A stretch of DNA of 64,000 nucleotides from Collinsella sp. An2. Lineage in GTDB: Bacteria; Actinomycetota; Coriobacteriia; Coriobacteriales; Coriobacteriaceae. The notes beneath the pieces were generated by a model. It did no database searches, was not told the origin of the DNA, and worked only from the letters and a program-made list of their open reading frames with translations. Every line of letters starts with the position of its first letter. The stretch's first letter is position 1. This document shows positions 26,306 through 35,210 of this stretch, in pieces. The stretch spans positions 124,001 to 188,000 of the forward strand of contig NZ_NFJW01000001.1 of assembly GCF_002160065.1 (NCBI RefSeq), read 5' to 3'. The translations under genes were made by a program, and so were the position numbers.

Positions 26306-29300
26306 ATGACAACGAGAAGACAATCGACCGGGAAAGCTGGCAGGGGAGAGCAAATCAAGCGACTCGGTGGCGCTTCCTCCGCCGACCGGCCGGTGAAAGG
26401 CGTAGATGCGCTTCCTATGGGAGCGGGTTTCACCGTACGTAGAACGCGGCTTCTTGACGAGGTTCTGACATACGACGCGAGCGGCAAGGCGATTGTGGTC
26501 TGTGCTCCGGACAATTTTGGGAAGACGGCGTTGGTACTGCAGATCGTCGACGAGGTGCGTACAGATCCCAAGCGCGGCGCCGCTTTGCTGATCGATGCAC
26601 ACGATGCGCAGGTAGATGAGCTGCTGATGCAGTTCGATGATGCGGAGGGCCTTTTCGAGCAGTCCGACCATCCGCTTGTTGCCATCGACGGCCTCCCCCG
26701 CTTTGAAAAGAAGCAGGCGCGCATGATTGCAGCGCGGCTTCGAGAGCTGCGCAGCCGTGGCTGCGGAATCGTCGTGGCGTGCGGGCCGTCCAACCAGGCC
26801 TTTCTGAAGGCGTTTGGAGATTCGGTCAAAATAACGCCCCGGGCGCTGCTGGTTGGACCGCATGAGTACTCAGACTGGGCACGCGCGTTCTCGTTGCCCA
26901 TCGACCTTGACATATATCGGCTGACTCAAGGGGTCCCGGCGTTGGTCGCGGGCCTTAGGGGGACAAAGGCAGGCGCGCAGGAACTTCCCCGGCAGTTCAA
27001 TGCGTGCGTATTTGACGTCTATCAGGCGGTTCTAAAAGATCTGGCAGGCTGGAACAAACAGCTGCTGGGCATGGCGTCGCTCATGATGTTGCTTGGTAAC
27101 GGGTCGCTGGCAGACATGGGGCGCTGCGGCCCAGGCCTCTCGACGCAGCAGGTATCGGCATTCATGCATGACTATCCAGTGTTTGGGGTCGACCCCGCGC
27201 TTCAAACCTTTGCGTGTGTGGACGGGGCTCCCGAGGCGATGCGTCGTCTGTGTGCCTCGATCGTGCGGGACGAGCCCCGGTTGGCGCGGCGGGCGGTCAA
27301 GACGCTGGTGAAGCTGGGCCGCATCGACCGTGCGACCGCGTTGGTTGCGCGCCTGTTAGAGCCGGACGAAGCGCTCAAGACGGTGCTGGCGTTTCCGACG
27401 GACTTTTCCCTTGCTGGACACGCGCAGCTGGTGATGAGGCTGCTCGCTGTTCCTAGGGACCGGCATGAGCCCGCCCGTCCACGTGAGCTTACCGCGCTCT
27501 ATGTGGCGTCGATCATGACGGGAGACCTGAGGTCGGCGCGCTCCGCGGCCTCGCGGCTCAGCCGGCTGGCCGAGGACATTGAGGCGGAGGTCGACCGGCT
27601 CGACTGGCAGCGGGCGGAGGCAGTCAATGCGGCGTGGGGAGGCTCCGACGGCCTGGGGCTGCCGAGTCTGCCTGGCGATGCTGCAGAGGAGCGGGACGCT
27701 GCGAGCGACCTTCTGCTTTTGCACGCGCAACTGCTGCGCGCCGTGGTGCGCCATGAGGACTTGCCGGATGTGATTCCCGCCGAGAGGGCGCAACCTGCCG
27801 GCGTGGAACTGGACCTGCCGCGTCTTTTGGTTGCGGCGGACCGCCTGCTGGGCGAGGCGATGCTGGGCGTCACCCTGAGGCTGGACGACCGAGATGACAA
27901 GATGGAGAAAAGCCTCGAGGGCCTGGCGGCAGGCGAGCTCTCCTGGGTCGGGGCTCAGGTGCGTCTTGCCGTCGAGGTGAGGCGCTTGCTGTTGGGCATT
28001 CCGGTGACCGACAAACAGGCCTTTGCCGACGTGGGCACCGTCTTCGTTCGTGCGACGAACCAGGAGATGCAGTTGTTCTGTCTTGTCCTCGAGGGCTGGC
28101 AGTCGCTTCTGGACGGGGAGGTGGCAAACGCCGGGTTTCGAGGACGGCAGGTCGCCCGCCTTGCCGGGGAAGACCTGCAGTTCTTGTTCGACTGGGCAAA
28201 GCTGCTCGAGCAGGTGGCGTACCTCAGAAACACTTCGCGCGTTACGGTTCGCGAGGAGGCCGCCCTGCTTGACCTGCAGCAGCAGAGCGTCACGCCTCTC
28301 TATGCATGGCGGGTCGCGTTGACGCTCGCGGCGGCGCGCATGGATGCCGAGCTCTCGGCGTGGTACTCGCTGCAGCGCCCTGCGCTCATGGAGCCGTCGG
28401 TTCGCCTACTGGCACGGCTGGCGCTCGATGCGCTGGGAGATCGTTCGGACGCGATGCGCCGGCTCATACCGCACGGCCTGCTTTCGAGCTATAGCAACCT
28501 TGCGCCTGCGGGGGTGAGAAACGACAGCCTGTTTCAGCTGGTTGAGCGACCGCCGGCCGATGACGACCAGGTTGAGATCAGGCTCTTCGGAGGATTTCGG
28601 GCCGAGCGCGGCGGCCACATCATGCTCGACGACCTGTGGCGGCGCAAGAAGACGAGCATCCTGGCCGCCCGCCTTGTTCTGGCGGAGGGGTCGTTCGTGC
28701 GGCGCGATGTGCTGGCCGCCGAATTTTGGCCGCAGCTGTCGGAAGAGCGGGGGCGATGTAACCTGTATACGGCTCTTTCCGCCTTACGCCATGCGTTAGG
28801 ACAGCGAAAGGAGGGCGTGAGCTACCTCATCACCCAAGGGGACGGCATTGCAATCAACACAGAGTACATCTCATCCGATGTGATGGTCTTCAATGCCCTC
28901 GCGCGCCAAGTGTTGCTAAGAAGAACGGGCGTGAGCGCGCCGCAGCTTATCGAGCTCTGCCTCAAGATTGAAGAGGTCTACTGTGGCCCGCTCTATGTGC
29001 CCGACCGGGATGCTCCGGCGTTCTTTCGCAACATGCGCAAGGTGATGCAGAGCAAGTTTATCGACTGCATGATGCGCGGCGTCGATTTGGCGATTGACGA
29101 GCAGAACGTGACGGCGGCAATCTGGATGGCCGAATCGGCCTTGCGCCACGATCCAGGGCGTGAGGACGTGGTGCGTGCGGCGATGCGCGTGTACGACATG
29201 GATGGTCGCAGGCGCGAGGTCGAAGAACTCTACAAGCGCCACGGACTCTACCTGAGCGAACATGGGGACGGCCTTCCCGAGCCGGAGACGAGAGCGCTTT

Positions 29301-29347
29301 ACGAGCGGATTATGCAGCGCTTGAGCCGGCGCAGCTCGGCGTCGTAG
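26306..29347 (+). CDS. Large NTPase regulator with C-terminal SARP/BTAD domain
   Basis: About 1013 residues. An N-terminal NTPase-like domain carries a relaxed Walker A (APDNFGKT, ~67-74) and a Walker B-like LVAIDG near 126. A long helical, TPR-like middle follows. From about residue 756 there is a winged-helix DNA-binding domain (VEIRLFGGFRAERGG ... LWRRKKTSILAARLVLAEG) and a BTAD segment with helical repeats, as in SARP-type activators. It is probably a signal-responsive transcription activator; the target is unknown and no neighbour suggests one. I chose 26306, which has GGGGGAGGA at good spacing; an ATG at 26279 would add nine residues. Confidence 0.75.
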   Translation: MTTRRQSTGKAGRGEQIKRLGGASSADRPVKGVDALPMGAGFTVRRTRLLDEVLTYDASGKAIVVCAPDNFGKTALVLQIVDEVRTDPKRGAALLIDAHDAQVDELLMQFDDAEGLFEQSDHPLVAIDGLPRFEKKQARMIAARLRELRSRGCGIVVACGPSNQAFLKAFGDSVKITPRALLVGPHEYSDWARAFSLPIDLDIYRLTQGVPALVAGLRGTKAGAQELPRQFNACVFDVYQAVLKDLAGWNKQLLGMASLMMLLGNGSLADMGRCGPGLSTQQVSAFMHDYPVFGVDPALQTFACVDGAPEAMRRLCASIVRDEPRLARRAVKTLVKLGRIDRATALVARLLEPDEALKTVLAFPTDFSLAGHAQLVMRLLAVPRDRHEPARPRELTALYVASIMTGDLRSARSAASRLSRLAEDIEAEVDRLDWQRAEAVNAAWGGSDGLGLPSLPGDAAEERDAASDLLLLHAQLLRAVVRHEDLPDVIPAERAQPAGVELDLPRLLVAADRLLGEAMLGVTLRLDDRDDKMEKSLEGLAAGELSWVGAQVRLAVEVRRLLLGIPVTDKQAFADVGTVFVRATNQEMQLFCLVLEGWQSLLDGEVANAGFRGRQVARLAGEDLQFLFDWAKLLEQVAYLRNTSRVTVREEAALLDLQQQSVTPLYAWRVALTLAAARMDAELSAWYSLQRPALMEPSVRLLARLALDALGDRSDAMRRLIPHGLLSSYSNLAPAGVRNDSLFQLVERPPADDDQVEIRLFGGFRAERGGHIMLDDLWRRKKTSILAARLVLAEGSFVRRDVLAAEFWPQLSEERGRCNLYTALSALRHALGQRKEGVSYLITQGDGIAINTEYISSDVMVFNALARQVLLRRTGVSAPQLIELCLKIEEVYCGPLYVPDRDAPAFFRNMRKVMQSKFIDCMMRGVDLAIDEQNVTAAIWMAESALRHDPGREDVVRAAMRVYDMDGRRREVEELYKRHGLYLSEHGDGLPEPETRALYERIMQRLSRRSSAS

Positions 29348-29389
29348 ACGAGACGCATCGGCTTGGTTTGGAAGGAAGGGCAAACAGAA

Positions 29390-29421
29390 GGCGCGCCGCC
29401 GCGGTCGTGCGACGGCGCGCC
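29390..29421. terminator. Hairpin between convergent genes
   Basis: GGCGCGCCG (29390-29398) pairs with CGGCGCGCC (29413-29421). It lies between the convergent regulator and yhbY genes and may serve both, though neither side has a strong T-run. Confidence 0.5.
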
Positions 29422-29456
29422 TGCAAAGACGCCAAGAAGCCCTCGTCTTCAACGGA

Positions 29457-29756
29457 TTAGACGAGCTTGATGTGCTCGATATCCTTGCGCTGGGACAGGC
29501 GGTACAGCGAGAACTTGCGGCCGATAACCTGGACGACCTCCGCCTGGCAGCGCTCGGCGAGCTCCTGGGCCGCCTCGCGCGCCTCGAGGCTCGAGGTGTC
29601 CAGGACGGAGCACTTGACGAGCTCATGCGCCTCAAGCGCCTCGTTTGCCTGCTCGACGGTGCCGTCGTTCACATCGCCCTTGCCGACGATGATCACGGGG
29701 TTCAGGTGATGGGCGAGGCTGCGGAGCTGTCGCACCTGCTTGCCGGTCAGTGCCAT
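29457..29756 (-). CDS. yhbY: YhbY family CRM-domain RNA-binding protein
   Basis: 99-residue single CRM domain, associated in other bacteria with pre-50S ribosomal subunits. The start LTGKQVRQLRSLAHHLNPVI, the VGKGDVNDG loop (GxxG-type RNA contact) and GRKFSLYR are intact. AAGGAGG lies upstream of its ATG on the minus strand. It is a single-gene unit divergent from nrdJ. Confidence 0.93.
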   Translation of the reverse strand: MALTGKQVRQLRSLAHHLNPVIIVGKGDVNDGTVEQANEALEAHELVKCSVLDTSSLEAREAAQELAERCQAEVVQVIGRKFSLYRLSQRKDIEHIKLV

Positions 29757-29974
29757 GGGTATCCTCCTTCTTGGGCGATGTCGCGCCCTGGTTCCTTGTA
29801 GGTATCGCCGCGAGATGCGCGGCCGGATTCGTCGCGCCCAACCTTACCGCATGCCCTATGCAACATGTGACCCCGCCTGCCGGCTTCGTAAAGAAAGCGG
29901 AATGCATGTGACGCGTCGCTGAGCTGCGGGACTGTGTCCGCGCTGTGCATGTCGTACGGTAATGTGACTCAAGA

Positions 29975-30039
29975 AAAGCAATATATAGTGTAACCGTTTG
30001 CAGAAAAACACAAGATATTGGATTGACGCTTGCTAGAAT
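29975..30039 (+). promoter_or_regulatory. Tandem NrdR boxes and extended -10 upstream of nrdJ
   Basis: AAGCAATATATAGTGT (29975-29990) matches the NrdR box consensus ACACWATATATWGTGT at 14 of 16 bases, and ACACAAGATATTGGAT (30008-30023) at 13 of 16. They are 33 bp apart, about three helical turns, the usual paired arrangement for the NrdR repressor. An extended -10 (TGCTAGAAT, hexamer 30034-30039) follows, with box 2 covering the -35 place. The rest of 29757-30149 shows no gene and no cobalamin riboswitch core. Confidence 0.8.
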
Positions 30040-30149
30040 CGACATCGGCTGCTGTTTCTGACCGCGTCTCCCGCAGCGCGTCCACCTCCCCTTGGCGTGT
30101 CCGCGCGGGATGAGACACTTGACCCAACCGATGGAAAGCGAGGACCGCT

Positions 30150-33100
30150 ATGGCAACAAAGATCGAAGAGCTTGTCCAGCGTCGGTTCACCCGTGCCCTC
30201 GAAGAGCCTCAAAACGCTGACAAGACGGTGTACGACTTATTCGAGTGGACGAAGCGTGACGTGCACCTGACCGATTACAAGACCGGCAAGGTGCTGTGCG
30301 ACATGCACGACCTTGAGTTTCCTGCCCAGTATTCGCAAAACGCCGTGGACATCATTGCCTCGAAGTACTTCCGGCGCGCCGGGGTTCCCGGTGAGGGACA
30401 CGAGACCTCGATGCGCCAGGTCGCGCATCGCATGGTCGACTTCTGGGTCGCGGCACTCATCGACGAAGGTCTGATCGAGGAGGGGGAGCAGTCGCAGATT
30501 CTCTACGACGAGCTCGTCTACATGCTGCTTGACCAGCGTTTTGCCCCCAACTCTCCCCAGTGGTTCAACACCGGCCTCAAGCGTGCCTATGGCATTTCGG
30601 GAGAGCCGCAGGGCATGTACTATGTGGATCCCGATTCCGGCGAGGTGGTTGAATCCTCCGACCAGTACACGCGCACCCAGGCGAGCGCCTGCTTCATCGT
30701 GTCGGTCGAGGACAAGCTGCTCGGCGAGCACTCGATCTCGGACGAATATGTGACCGAGACCAAGCTGTTCAAAGGCGGCTCGGGAACCGGTTCGAACTTC
30801 TCCGCCCTGCGTGCGGAGGGCGAGAAGCTGTCGGGCGGCGGCGTCTCAAGCGGCGTCATGAGCTTCCTGCGCGGCTTCGACCGCAATGCCGACGCCATCA
30901 AGAGCGGCGGCACGACGCGTCGCGCCGCTAAGATGGTCTGCCTGGACATCGACCATCCCGACATCGAGAAGTTCATCACCTGGAAGGCGCGCGAGGAAGA
31001 CAAGGCCCTTGCCCTCATGAAGATGGGCTACGACGGCGACATCAACGGCGAGGCCTATGCCACCGTGTCGGGTCAGAACTCCAACAACTCGCTGCGCATC
31101 GATAACGAGTTCATGGCCAAGGTGATGTCGCTCGATGAGCATCCGGATGCGACCTACATGCTCAAGGGGCGCGTGGACTCGTCGCTTGACCGCGAGGTTT
31201 CGGTGGCGCACATCTGGGACATCTTCAACGAGAGCGCCTGGCGCTGCGCCGACCCCGCACCGCAGTTCTCCGACACGTTCAACGAGTGGCACACCTGCCC
31301 CGGCGGCGAGGACGGTGTGGTGGGCGCGAGCTACAACCGCCTGAACTCCACGAATCCCTGCGGCGAGTACGCCTTCCTGGACGATTCCAGCTGCAACCTG
31401 GCATCCATCAACGTCTATCGCTTCTATGACCCGGAGACCGACACCTTTGACGTCAAGGGGTACGAGCATGCGATCGACCTTATCCAGCTGGCGCTTGAGG
31501 CGTCCATTGCATGGGGGCAGTTCCCCACGGAGGATATCGCGCGCAAGACGTATCGTTTCCGCGCCACGGGCCTGGGTATGTCGAACCTCGCGAGCCTGCT
31601 CATGGCGAAGGGCATGCCCTACGATTCTCCCGAGGCTCGCGCGCTGGCCTCGGCGCTTGCCGGCGTGCTTACCGGCCGGAGCTATGCGGCGTCGGCCATC
31701 ATGGCGCGCAAGATCGGTCCGTTCGACTGCTATGCCATCAACAAGCGCTACATGGCGCGCGTGATACGCAACCATGCCCGCGTTGCCGGAGCGCGCACAG
31801 ATGCTTTCGAGGATCTTACCGTCGAGCCTCCGATTGTCGACTTCGATTTGCTGTCGCAGGCAGGGGAAAGCGAGCTTGCGAGCGCCCTTATCGAGTCGTG
31901 GACGTTCGCCGAAGAGCTGGGCGAGCGCTATGGCTATCGCAACGCCCAGGTGAGCGTCATGGCGCCCACCGGGACCATTTCGTTTGCCATGGATTGCGCC
32001 GCGACTTCGATTGAGCCGTTCTTCAGCCACATGGCGTACAAGAAGCTCGCCGGCGGCGGGTTCATGACCATCGCGAACCCCGTGATTGGGGACGCCCTGC
32101 GGCATCTGGGATACACGGAGGATGAGGTGCAGGACATCCTCGCGTACGTTCAGGCCACCGACGAGAACGGCATGATCGTCGACGGCAAGATCGAGGGCGC
32201 GCCTCATCTCAAGCCTGAGCATCTGCCCATCTTCGATACGGCGAACATCTGCGGCAGCGGCGAGCGGTATATCTCGCCGCGCGGCCATGTGCTCATGGTC
32301 GCCGCGCTCACGCCGCTCGTGTCGGGTGCCATTTCCAAGACGGTCAACCTGCCCCACTCCGCGACGGTGCAGGACTTCAAGGACGTCATCATGCTGGCGT
32401 GGCAGACCGGCGTGAAGGGCATCACCCTGTATCGTGACGGCTCCAAGAACGCGCAGCCGCTGAATACCACCCTGGCCGACGATCACGACGAGAAGGACCT
32501 GGGCGAGCTTTCCTATGCGGCGTTGCTCGACTATGCGCGCGACGCCCAACGCCAGCTGTCCCAGGCGGTGCGGCCGGCACAGCGCAAGCGTATCGTGGGA
32601 ATTCGCAACGGGCGGACCCATCTGGCGCAGATCGATGGCGTGAAGATCTACACGACGGTGAATCGCAACGAGGAGGGAAAGATCTCGGAGCTGTTCGTGA
32701 CCACCGATCGCGAGGGCACGACCATCATGGGTCTGCTGAACTCCCTGTCAAAGACCATCTCGGTCATGTTGCAGTATGGCATCCCCGCCGAGAGCATTTC
32801 CAAGATGCTACGAGGCCAGATGTACGAGCCGTATGGTTTCGTCCAGAGCCATCCCAACATCAAGTACGTGACGAGCATCTCTGACCTCATCTCCAAGGTC
32901 ATCGACATTGAGCTGGGGGATTACACCCGCGTGCAGGTGAAGCCTGAGGGCTGGGGGCAGATTGCAGGGGCTACTCCGGCACCCCCTGCGGCCGTGCCCC
33001 GTGTGGCGGCATCCGATCCGGATGCGGAGCCCGTGGCGACCGAGGAAGAGATGACGCGTCTCACCGCGATTAAGGAGCAGGAACTTCAGGAGGAGACCGG

Positions 33101-33284
33101 TTCGGTCGATACCGGCGACATGTATACCGTCGCATTCATTTCTGAAGCGGCGCACGATGCGGCGCTGCACGGAGAGCGCCTGTACGACGGCAGCACGTGT
33201 CCGACCTGCGGCAGCTCGCGCATGGTGCAGAACGGGACGTGCAAGGTGTGTATGGATTGTGGCACCACCACCGGTTGCTCCTGA
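30150..33284 (+). CDS. nrdJ: B12-dependent ribonucleotide reductase, class II
   Basis: 1044-residue adenosylcobalamin-dependent reductase that makes deoxyribonucleotides with or without oxygen. The NSPQWFNTG stretch, the Cys-Gly-Glu active-site segment NPCGEYAFLDDSSCNL and LMAPTG-like VMAPTGTISFAMDC are present. The C-terminus has the long NrdJ extension ending in two CxxC pairs (CPTCGSSRMVQNGTCKVCMDCG), a zinc-ribbon/redox tail. Preceded by NrdR boxes. It is the only ribonucleotide reductase in this window. Confidence 0.97.
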   Translation: MATKIEELVQRRFTRALEEPQNADKTVYDLFEWTKRDVHLTDYKTGKVLCDMHDLEFPAQYSQNAVDIIASKYFRRAGVPGEGHETSMRQVAHRMVDFWVAALIDEGLIEEGEQSQILYDELVYMLLDQRFAPNSPQWFNTGLKRAYGISGEPQGMYYVDPDSGEVVESSDQYTRTQASACFIVSVEDKLLGEHSISDEYVTETKLFKGGSGTGSNFSALRAEGEKLSGGGVSSGVMSFLRGFDRNADAIKSGGTTRRAAKMVCLDIDHPDIEKFITWKAREEDKALALMKMGYDGDINGEAYATVSGQNSNNSLRIDNEFMAKVMSLDEHPDATYMLKGRVDSSLDREVSVAHIWDIFNESAWRCADPAPQFSDTFNEWHTCPGGEDGVVGASYNRLNSTNPCGEYAFLDDSSCNLASINVYRFYDPETDTFDVKGYEHAIDLIQLALEASIAWGQFPTEDIARKTYRFRATGLGMSNLASLLMAKGMPYDSPEARALASALAGVLTGRSYAASAIMARKIGPFDCYAINKRYMARVIRNHARVAGARTDAFEDLTVEPPIVDFDLLSQAGESELASALIESWTFAEELGERYGYRNAQVSVMAPTGTISFAMDCAATSIEPFFSHMAYKKLAGGGFMTIANPVIGDALRHLGYTEDEVQDILAYVQATDENGMIVDGKIEGAPHLKPEHLPIFDTANICGSGERYISPRGHVLMVAALTPLVSGAISKTVNLPHSATVQDFKDVIMLAWQTGVKGITLYRDGSKNAQPLNTTLADDHDEKDLGELSYAALLDYARDAQRQLSQAVRPAQRKRIVGIRNGRTHLAQIDGVKIYTTVNRNEEGKISELFVTTDREGTTIMGLLNSLSKTISVMLQYGIPAESISKMLRGQMYEPYGFVQSHPNIKYVTSISDLISKVIDIELGDYTRVQVKPEGWGQIAGATPAPPAAVPRVAASDPDAEPVATEEEMTRLTAIKEQELQEETGSVDTGDMYTVAFISEAAHDAALHGERLYDGSTCPTCGSSRMVQNGTCKVCMDCGTTTGCS

Positions 33285-33341
33285 TGCGGCCTGCCGTAGC
33301 ACCCGACCTTGCCCTTCAATCGTCGGTCGCCGCCGCTAGGC

Positions 33342-33530
33342 GTGCTCCCTCCTCTTTCAGGGCAATCTCGGGCGCTACGGCAGTCCGCGCACGGGGCGCT
33401 CCTCTTTCGGGCGAATCTGCGGCACCTGGGAAAGCCGCGGCTAGGGGGAGGGCGCGTCTCTCCTCTGGCGTTGTTCGCCTCCGTTGGGTGCGCTCCCTCC
33501 TCTTTCGGGGTGATTTCGGGCGCTACGGCG
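33342..33530. repeat. Direct repeats 3' of nrdJ
   Basis: A ~40-bp sequence (GCTCCCTCCTCTTTC...TCGGGCGCTACGGC) occurs at 33342-33381 and again at 33490-33530; a shorter version (GGCGCTCCTCTTTCGGGCGA) starts at 33395. The shared TCCTCTTTC begins at 33350, 33400 and 33498, spacings of 50 and 98 bp, that is close to one and two units of ~49 bp. No inverted half was found. Confidence 0.65.
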
Positions 33531-33620
33531 GATCGCACGCGGGATGACGTCTCTCGTGTCCGGTTTTAGTCCTCTCCGGCTTGGCATCTGCGCCGGCCGC
33601 ATCCGGCGTTCGCCCTGTTT

Positions 33621-33739
33621 TGCGGCAATGCACACGCATGCATCCTATATGGTGGCAATCCACACGCTCAGGCCCCCTTTTAAGGCCTTTGAGCGTGTGG
33701 ATTGCCACAATTCTTACGTTGGGCGTGTGAATTGCCACA
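33621..33739. repeat. Phased inverted motif array, family B copy 1 (30-bp period)
   Basis: TGCGGCAATGCACACGC at 33621 and its variant starting 33651 are 30 bp apart. After a 25-bp core, the inverse GCGTGTGGATTGCCACA begins at 33693 and GCGTGTGAATTGCCACA at 33723, again 30 bp apart. A 2 + 2 array, 3' of nrdJ. A homopurine A/G-rich tract follows at about 33846-33890, just before the next gene. Confidence 0.88.
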
Positions 33740-33914
33740 GTTTGCGTGCCTGCGTGAATCGCTTCCACTTGTCTTGCCGCATGTCGAACGGTCCGAAACA
33801 AACGAACGCGTGCAGTCTCCAAAAGACCTGCTCTCACCACCTATTTGACAGAAAAGGAAAAAAAGGAAAAGATAGGAAAAAAAGGAAAAGACTGCCTGGG
33901 CGAAAGGGGACGCT

Positions 33915-35021
33915 GTGATTCGCGATACGATTTTTTCACCGTCGTTCGGCAATCGTCCCGCTTATCTCGTGGGACGTGAACAGATCCTGCAAGGTTTTCT
34001 TAATGGACTGTTATCGATGCCGGGAAGCAAAGACCGCGCTGTTGTAATGCTTGGGCAGCGAGGAAGCGGCAAGACGGTTCTGCTCTGGGAGCTTGCTGAT
34101 CGTGCTGCCGAGCGCGGATATGTGGTGGCAACGCCGACTATTGTTTCTGAAGGCATGCTCGAGCGTATCGTGGAAAAGATTCAAGAGCACGGCTCTCGTT
34201 ACGTTGGAACGCCAACGCAAGCCCATATTTCCGGTGCGACCGTTGGTGCTTTTGGTTTTTCAGCTGGACTTGAATTTACCCACGAGGTGCAGGAAACCAA
34301 AACGCCCGAGTTTAAGCTGACCATGCTAGCTCGTCGGCTTTCTCGCCAAGGGCATGGCATTCTCATACTTATCGATGAGCTGCAGGCAAACTCTCAGGAG
34401 GTGCGCAAGCTCGTCTCTGTATATCAAGAGATGGTGGGAGAGCGCCTTGATGTTGCAATTGTGCTGGCGGGGCTACCAGGGGCGGTTTCGGCAACACTGA
34501 ATGACCGAGTTTTGACGTTTCTCAACAGGGCTCGTAAAGTAAGTCTTCCACCGCTCGCCCTAAACGATGTGGATGCGTTTTATCAGCGGGCATTTAGGGA
34601 GCTTGGTGTGAAACTGAGCGGCGAGTTGCGTGAACAAGCGGTCGAAGCAACTCAGGGTTCACCTTATATGCTGCAGCTGGTTGGTCACGGGATTGTTACG
34701 CGCGCATCGTCAGATGGAAGCATTTCTGATGACGGGCTGCGTGCCGCGCTCGAGTTTGCTCGACGCGATTTTGAAAATGATGTTTGTGAAACAACGCTCG
34801 CGACGTTGTCCGAACAAGATATTGCGTTTATTCATGCAATGAGTTTGGACAAAGGCCCGAGCGCTATGAAAGATGTGGCCGAACGTATGAGTGTCACGTC
34901 GGATTATGCGCAGAAATATCGTCGGCGGCTTATCGATGCCGGAGTCATCGAATCGGCTGGCAGAGGACGTGTCGTATTTGCCGTTCCATATCTGGATGAT
35001 TATCTCAAGCGTCCTGAGTGA
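33915..35021 (+). CDS. AAA family ATPase (Orc1/Cdc6-like), unknown role
   Basis: 368-residue P-loop ATPase. Walker A GQRGSGKT spans residues 47-54 and Walker B ILILIDEL carries Asp154-Glu155. The C-terminal ~100 residues look like a winged helix (MKDVAERMSVTSDYAQKYRRRLIDAGVIE), as in Orc1/Cdc6-like and AAA_16 proteins. It starts with GTG after GAAAGGGGA. GC content is visibly lower than in neighbours, suggesting horizontal acquisition. No toxin, transposase or nuclease gene is adjacent to give a role. Confidence 0.7.
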   Translation: MIRDTIFSPSFGNRPAYLVGREQILQGFLNGLLSMPGSKDRAVVMLGQRGSGKTVLLWELADRAAERGYVVATPTIVSEGMLERIVEKIQEHGSRYVGTPTQAHISGATVGAFGFSAGLEFTHEVQETKTPEFKLTMLARRLSRQGHGILILIDELQANSQEVRKLVSVYQEMVGERLDVAIVLAGLPGAVSATLNDRVLTFLNRARKVSLPPLALNDVDAFYQRAFRELGVKLSGELREQAVEATQGSPYMLQLVGHGIVTRASSDGSISDDGLRAALEFARRDFENDVCETTLATLSEQDIAFIHAMSLDKGPSAMKDVAERMSVTSDYAQKYRRRLIDAGVIESAGRGRVVFAVPYLDDYLKRPE

Positions 35022-35210
35022 CATGCGAGTTGACCGTACGCTTCGGGGGAGGCAACGGTATCGAATCCTTCAACTCTTCTGCGGTTGAGTCGCGCATGTG
35101 GGGCGTTTGAGGGGGTTGTGAGAAACCTCGTACAGGCAGGGCGGGGTGGTAAGCTGAGGGCGCGGTGCTTCTAAAATGTGCAGCGCTGTCTTTCACGGTA
35201 AGGAGCCGCC

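Noticed and set aside
29757-30149. Cobalamin riboswitch upstream of nrdJ (and metF/metH)
   Set aside because: I found no B12-box-like conserved core; the nrdJ leader instead has NrdR boxes.
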